This document shows positions 5,807 to 9,877 of a stretch of DNA of 9,877 nt, piece by piece. Within the stretch, counting starts at the first letter, position 1. Every line of letters starts with the position of its first letter. Source of the DNA: an uncultured Sphingopyxis sp. (GTDB taxonomy: Bacteria; Pseudomonadota; Alphaproteobacteria; Sphingomonadales; Sphingomonadaceae); assembly GCA_936933955.1 (NCBI GenBank), contig CAKZIN010000087.1:1-9877 (forward strand), read 5' to 3'. Both the position numbers and the translations under genes were made by a program. The notes under the pieces were generated by a model. It made no database searches, was not told the origin of the DNA, and saw only the letters and a list, made by a program, of their open reading frames with translations.

Positions 5807-8075
5807 GAAATCCGTGACGAGGGCAAAACCTCGGGCGATATCTCGTGACGGAGGTGGGGCCGATGTCCTCCGGCGTGATGACCAGGCGGCTGTCCTCGCC
5901 GAACTCGGCGTTCAGCCGCTCCGACGGCAGCTCGCGGCGGTAACCGCTGACCCGCGGGAAGCGGATTTCCAGATCGGCGCGTTCGGCGATGGCGTGGACG
6001 CGGGTGACCGGCTTTGGCGGCTTAGGATCGACCTTCTGCGGCGAACGCGCGAAGTCGAACGGGATGCCCATGATGTCGGCGTACTCGACGTCGAACAGGC
6101 CATCCTTGTTGAGCTCGTATGACTGGCGGCGCAGCCCGCGGCCGACGACCTGCTCGCACAGCAGCTGGGTGCCGAAGGCGCGGACGCCCAGGATGTGCGT
6201 GACCGTGTTGGTATCCCAACCCTCCGTCAGCATGGATACAGACACCACACAGCGGATCTGCTCGCCGAGCCGGCCGGGGCGGCCGACCGTGTTCATCACC
6301 TCGCGCAGCAGGTCACCTTCGCCAACGTCACCCTTGAGCGCGCCGGCGCCTTCACGGGCGGCGAGCTCGCGCTTGAACTGCTCGATCTCGGCGAAAGCAG
6401 CCTCCTTGAACCCCTTGTCGAGCGCCTCGCCCGCTTCGAGCTGACGGGAATCGATTAGCAAGGTACGCGGTTTGGGCAGGCGGCCGCCATGCTCGTCGTA
6501 ATTGCGAAACAGCTCGAGATGGCCGGCGTGGAAGGCGGCGCGCTCGCCCGCCTCGGCGTCGCCGCGCTCGAAGCCGGCGATCCATTCGAATACCAGCTTG
6601 GAGATGGCGGTGTTTTGGCACACGACGATGAATACCGGCGGCACGCCAATGCCGACCTTCTGCCAACGGTCAAACTCGCTGGCATAGTGGCTGTAGAGCG
6701 AGTTGAGGGCCGTCAGCAGGAGCGGGTTGAGGTCGAACGGGCTGAGCTTGTTCGCGCTCGCGGTCGACTTCGGCATCGACTTGCCGATGTGTTTCCACAG
6801 GTCACGGTAGACGACCGTGTCGGTCTGGACGAGGTTGTCGGTGACCGGCACCCGCGGCAGCTTGACGATGCCGCTCTCGATCGCGTCCATCAGGCTGAAG
6901 TCGGACACGACCCAGGGGAACAGCGTCCCCTCCTGATAGCCTGAGCCGCGCAAGAAGAAGGGGGTGGCGGAGAGATCATAGACCGCGCGCACGCCGTCGG
7001 TGCGCTTGCCCTTTCTCAGCTGGCGGTCGAGCGCCTCGATGCCGTTGATCCACAGCCGGGCCGCCTCCTCGTTCGCTTCCGCTTCCTTCTTCTCGTCGCC
7101 GGTCAGCGCGCCCTCGGCATCACCACCCACCTTGTGGCGGTAGCAATGGTGCGCCTCGTCGTTGATCACGTTGACGCGCTCGAACCGCAGCAGCTTGCCG
7201 CACGCCCGGTCCAGCATCTGTGCGTCGGTCTCGATCGTCCGGACCGGCTCGGGATCGTTGCCCTGGAGGAAGCTGCGGGCCGCCTTCGGCATCGCCAGCG
7301 TCTCGCGGTGCTGGAAGCTGTGATAGTTGGTGATGACGATCTCGGCCCGGCGGATCTCGGGCAGCATCTCGGGCGGCACGATCTCGCGGGTGTCGTAGTA
7401 GTTGCCCGGTTCGCTCGGCTGAAGCACCCGCAACCGGTCCTTGATCGTGATGCCGGGCGCGACGATCAGGAACGCGGGTGAGAGGTCCTTGGTCTCCTTG
7501 CGGCCTGCGTTGATCGCCTGCCAGGCGATCAGCATCGCCATCACGGTCGTCTTGCCGCTGCCCGTCGCCATCTTCATGGCAAGGCGGAACAGCGCCGGAT
7601 TTGCCTCCTCGTTGTCCCTGGCGATCTGATCGAGCAGTCCCCGCGTCGCCGCCCTGCGGGGCGCGACCTCGGTCAGCCAGATCATCGTCTCGACCGCCTC
7701 GATCTGGCAGAAGAAGGGGCGGGGCCCGGCCCATTGCTCCTTCGGCCGTCGCCAGTGTTCCAGCAGCCGCTGCGTTGCCGGAGTCACGCCCCAGTCGGTC
7801 GGATTAGGCACACCACGCCACGCATCCACGTAGCCGCGGATTTCGTTGATCTTCGCATTCTCGGTGTAGGTCTCGAGATCGAGAGACGCCTGTGTGGCGG
7901 CGGCCTTCTTCCGCGACGCTGGCACCGGCACGATGAACTTGGACGGGCGCCGTCCCCTGATCGGCTCTCCTTCGACCGGCTGCCCTGTGTCGTCGAGCCG
8001 ATGATACAAAGACGGCGGCGCGTAGGGCGAGTTCAGAATCGGCCGTCCGTAAAAGCTCGTACTCAAGCGCCCCAT
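5754..8075 (-). pseudogene. Type III-like restriction enzyme helicase subunit (BPTD_3080-like), C-terminally truncated
   Basis: The product is a superfamily 2 helicase/translocase of the type III restriction (Res) kind. The N-terminus (STSFYGRPILNSPY, 5-18) and overall order match the BPTD_3080 family of restriction endonucleases. Motifs are intact: Walker A ATGSGKT at 170-176, DEAH box NDEAHH at 305-310, motif III LSATPF at 368-373, TEGWDTN at 617-623 and motif VI QVVGRGLRR at 642-650. Family-like sequence runs to ITPEDIGPT (733-741, about base 5853). The remaining 32 residues are proline/arginine-rich read-through. The C-terminal segment, which should hold the nuclease, is missing, so DNA cleavage is probably lost. 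ATG at 8075 gives the family N-terminus, though the GGGGAG before it abuts the start codon. No modification methylase is adjacent. I call it a broken gene, or a defence gene cut by recombination or assembly. Confidence 0.85.
5818..5833 (+). terminator. Small hairpin after the orphan reading-frame tail
   Basis: A perfect 5-base stem (CGAGG/CCTCG) with loop GCAAAA begins 12 bases after the stop at 5806. It may be what remains of a terminator for the lost gene. The short stem and absent T-run make this weak. Confidence 0.25.
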
Positions 8076-8154
8076 CTCCCCTGAACGTCTTCATGTTCGA
8101 CGCGCTGCCGCTTTGTCAAAGGGTGGCAGGTTTGAAGATTAGTTCGGCTGTGGT

Positions 8155-8205
8155 GTCGCGCGGTGCCCCCAGCCCCAGCCGGCCCGTAAGCCAGCATCAC
8201 GCGAC
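8155..8205. repeat. Imperfect inverted repeat between the sigma-like and restriction genes
   Basis: Arms GTCGCGCGGTGC (8155-8166) and GCATCACGCGAC (8194-8205) pair at 10 of 12 positions, with the two mismatches able to form G-U pairs in one strand's RNA, around a 27-base GC-rich spacer. It lies in the 194 bases between the stop of the sigma-like gene (8270) and the start of the restriction gene (8075), both on the minus strand. It may separate the two transcription units. No T-run follows. The rest of 8076-8269 shows nothing else I can support. Confidence 0.3.
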
Positions 8206-8269
8206 CCGGTCTGGCACTCCAAGCCTTACATCGGACATCCAGAGGCGGTACGATAATATTTGCGCGCGG

Positions 8270-8953
8270 TCAGGCCGCGTTGCCGCCGCCTTTGAGCGTG
8301 CCAGTGAGATGCAGGTCGAGATCGATCCTCACCGCGGCCGCTCGGCGCTTGAGCTTCCTGCGAAGCGACGCCAGCTTCAGTTCGCTCACCCCCAACCCGC
8401 AGCGAAGGGCCGACCCGCACAGCCCCTTGCCGATACCATCGATCAGCGCTGTCATGAGGGGATCACCGCCCGCGAGTTCCTCCAGGGCTTCTGCGGCGGC
8501 AGCGCGCCGCGCCTCGTGCTCGAGCTCCTGCTCTGCGTTTCGGGAGACCGGCGCCCAGCGATCTAGGACAGTTTCATCGTTCGCGGGAACGATGATGATG
8601 CCAGCGGCGCGACGCCGCGCGCGTGCGCGGTTGATGCCGGAAGCGGCGCTGGAGAGGACACCCTCAAGCCGGCTGTCGACGCCATGCGACCAGTTGGGCA
8701 AACGCAGCGCGCGTACCATCGCGTCGCTCAACAGGTCATCGGCGTCGGCACCGCAACGGCGTGCGTGATGGTTCGCCATCGCTCGCAAGCCCGTCGGATC
8801 GCGAAAGCGCTGTTCGAGCACAGCCAGCGTTGCTTGATCGTTTCGTGCGGCAGCATCGGCTTCATTAGCACAATGCGCCGTGGCGCTCATATTCGGACAC
8901 GATGTCCGAATTTTCTTGCTGTGGCGCATTGGTGGATTGGTACGATCGGACAT
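8270..8953 (-). CDS. Divergent sigma-70-like protein, 227 aa (206 aa from the alternative start)
   Basis: This weakly resembles an RNA polymerase sigma-70-like factor of the kind found on sphingomonad plasmids. Counting from ATG at 8890, the segment RCGADADDLLSDAMVRAL (about 47-64) looks like sigma region 2. After a variable linker, the stretch LAGGDPLMTALIDGIGKG through LGVSELKLASLRRKLKRR (about 142-184) resembles region 4 with a helix-turn-helix and basic end. Conserved hydrophobic and aromatic positions of region 2 are few, so DNA or polymerase binding is not assured. Two starts are possible: ATG 8953 with a weak AAGG upstream, and ATG 8890, which directly abuts a perfect 21-base palindrome with no ribosome-binding site. 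If the palindrome is an operator, 8890 or a leaderless transcript is more likely. The frame remains open to 9127, but those residues look non-coding. No anti-sigma partner is visible. Confidence 0.6.
   Translation of the reverse strand: MSDRTNPPMRHSKKIRTSCPNMSATAHCANEADAAARNDQATLAVLEQRFRDPTGLRAMANHHARRCGADADDLLSDAMVRALRLPNWSHGVDSRLEGVLSSAASGINRARARRRAAGIIIVPANDETVLDRWAPVSRNAEQELEHEARRAAAAEALEELAGGDPLMTALIDGIGKGLCGSALRCGLGVSELKLASLRRKLKRRAAAVRIDLDLHLTGTLKGGGNAA
8891..8911. promoter_or_regulatory. Perfect 21-base palindromic operator candidate
   Basis: ATTCGGACA and TGTCCGAAT are exact inverted copies around the spacer CGA. The site touches the ATG at 8890 of the sigma-like gene on its upstream side. 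Perfect 9-base arms with a 3-base centre are typical of dimeric repressor operators. The core half-site TCGGACA also occurs at 8946-8952, about 53 bases away (five helical turns), and at 8231-8237 beyond the gene's end. I cannot name the regulator; autoregulation or control by a nearby HTH protein is inferred. Confidence 0.55.
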
Positions 8954-9247
8954 GTCAGCCGCCCTTGCGTTGTGATCGCCCGCTGTCCGTTGGACTTCGC
9001 GTTCGGTCGTCAGATTGTTGTTGGGGGGCCGAATCCGTGGCTCGTCCACTCTCGGCAGGAACGCCCGTAGACCGGGGCCGCAGACGCTGGATCGAGGATC
9101 CACGCTTTGTACGCTCGCCACGTGCACTCGCAGGCAGCGATGGATAAAGCGTTGAGAGATACGGTGTGTTGTCGGTTAAACGTCTCTAGGGTTACCGTCC
9201 GCTGATCGCACACACTCCCTTACGCCCGCACGCTCGGAACGGTGTTA
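8954..9247. other. Non-coding region upstream of the sigma-like gene
   Basis: These 294 bases are less GC-rich than their surroundings and hold no convincing gene. They should contain the promoter of the sigma-like gene on the minus strand. A small perfect inverted repeat, TGGATC and GATCCA around GAG, lies at 9088-9102. I found no clear -35/-10 pair and no RNA gene. Confidence 0.35.
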
Positions 9248-9541
9248 CTACTCCCGCGCCTTCGCGCCCTTTCGGGTCGGAAATTCCGGCCCCCGCACGG
9301 TCATCCGCGCGGCGTTGTAGGGTCGCTGGAGCGCGATGACGTCGTCTAAGCCACCGGTCATCCAGCGTTCGTGATCGGCGCGCTCGAGCACGGTGATCAT
9401 CGCCTTGGGGTGGATCGGAGCGACGAGCTCGTTGGGGTCGCAGGTGACCATGGCGAAGCCGCGTTTGCCGTCGGCGAGCGGCTGATCAGCTTTGAGCGCG
9501 GTCGTGACTTCATCACGCCGCCTTCCGCTGCAAGTCGTGCT
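9248..9541 (-). pseudogene. SOS response-associated peptidase (SRAP/YedK-like), 5'-truncated remnant
   Basis: Residues from about base 9475 down to the TAG at 9248 match the C-terminal part of the SRAP (YedK/HMCES) family, which forms a covalent DNA-protein link at abasic sites in single-stranded DNA. The recognisable stretch is FAMVTCDPNELVAPIHPKAM, containing the conserved histidine of the active site, followed by a helix (ERADHERWMTG) and LQRPY. The catalytic N-terminal part (start Met followed by Cys2, and the conserved Asn) is absent: upstream of about 9520 the frame runs into antisense-like arginine-rich sequence overlapping the exonuclease gene. No in-frame ATG exists before 9451, which would give only 67 residues. 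It is therefore a gene remnant. The left limit is firm; the right limit is my estimate. Confidence 0.65.
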
Positions 9542-9877
9542 TGGCCTTGAAAAGGTTCGTCGCCCACGGCTGGAACGTCTGCGCGACGAATTTGCTGTGC
9601 GGCATCGCTGCAGCTGCGCCGTCGGCGACCTCAGCGGTCGAAGCAGTCGGTTGCCAGGCCACCTCACCCGTCATGGAGAGGGTTTCCAGCGCGACGACGG
9701 TGGTGGTGAGCACGTCCGCCAGCACCTGTTCGCGCACCCGGCCCCACTCGCCGTTCTCGACCAGGCGGCCGATGCTGGTCGACGGGCTGGGCTTGCACGG
9801 GATCGACAGTGCCGCCGCAAGCTCGGGCAAATGCACTGTCCCGGCCTTCACCGAGAGCGCGTGGCACAGGTCGAGCT
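9513..9877 (-). CDS. PolB-like 3'-5' exonuclease, C-terminal part, runs off the right edge
   Basis: The last roughly 120 residues of a protein that enters from the right edge. The frame is open from the edge and reads LDLCHALSV followed by LPELAAALSIPCK, then a helix, then REQVLADVLTTTVVALETL. This order (D plus hydrophobic, 'elaa.lg.p.K', and the D of DVLTT as the last catalytic acid) fits the DnaQ-superfamily exonucleases related to the PolB proofreading domain. The GTG at 9851 is not a likely start because family-like residues continue upstream of it. The tail (FQPWATNLFKAKHDLQRKAA) looks like a natural end, with TGA at 9513-9515. Such genes are common on plasmids and islands in repair clusters, which fits the SRAP remnant next to it. 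Moderate confidence because only the C-terminus is visible. Confidence 0.6.
   Translation of the reverse strand, partial: LDLCHALSVKAGTVHLPELAAALSIPCKPSPSTSIGRLVENGEWGRVREQVLADVLTTTVVALETLSMTGEVAWQPTASTAEVADGAAAAMPHSKFVAQTFQPWATNLFKAKHDLQRKAA

Noticed and set aside
9010..9213. A 67-codon minus-strand frame upstream of the sigma-like gene
   Set aside because: No ribosome-binding site, no family resemblance, and the position is better explained as promoter DNA.

Overview
The window is GC-rich throughout. Its gene families and codon use suggest an alphaproteobacterium, probably a sphingomonad; this is inferred from family resemblance, with no marker gene to confirm it. It looks like accessory DNA (plasmid or genomic island): metal-handling genes on the left, phage-defence and plasmid-type genes on the right, and a recombination scar between them. 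I see no tRNA, rRNA, CRISPR array or transposase.

Left block (about 1-3650), copper and metal handling. Four genes lie on the minus strand: a Tat/lipoprotein-type DUF411 protein (2488-3036), a three-helix membrane DUF305 protein (1942-2433), a secreted DUF4198 protein (1114-1926), and, after a 257-base gap, a class I SAM-dependent methyltransferase (128-856). The first three are closely spaced and probably form one operon. Divergent from them, across a 164-base intergenic region, is an 18-cysteine four-helix copper-binding protein of the Csp type (3201-3647), followed by a strong hairpin.

Central block (3785-about 5598), metal-sensing regulation. Three plus-strand genes overlap by 4 bases at each joint and match the CnrY-CnrX-CnrH arrangement: a small one-helix anti-sigma candidate, a periplasmic metal sensor that keeps all five side-chain metal ligands of CnrX, and an ECF sigma factor. 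A PepSY-type membrane protein follows but breaks off after about 144 residues. Metal binding to the sensor would be expected to release the sigma factor from the membrane. No efflux pump genes remain in the window.

Junction (about 5590-5855). The PepSY gene loses its 3' part. A 69-codon reading-frame tail of unknown origin follows, and then the broken 3' end of a restriction gene on the opposite strand.

Right block (about 5846-9877), all on the minus strand: a type III-like restriction helicase (BPTD_3080-like) lacking its C-terminal part, a divergent sigma-70-like protein with a perfect 21-base palindrome at its 5' end, a 5'-truncated remnant of an SOS response-associated peptidase (SRAP), and the C-terminal part of a PolB-like 3'-5' exonuclease that enters from the right edge.
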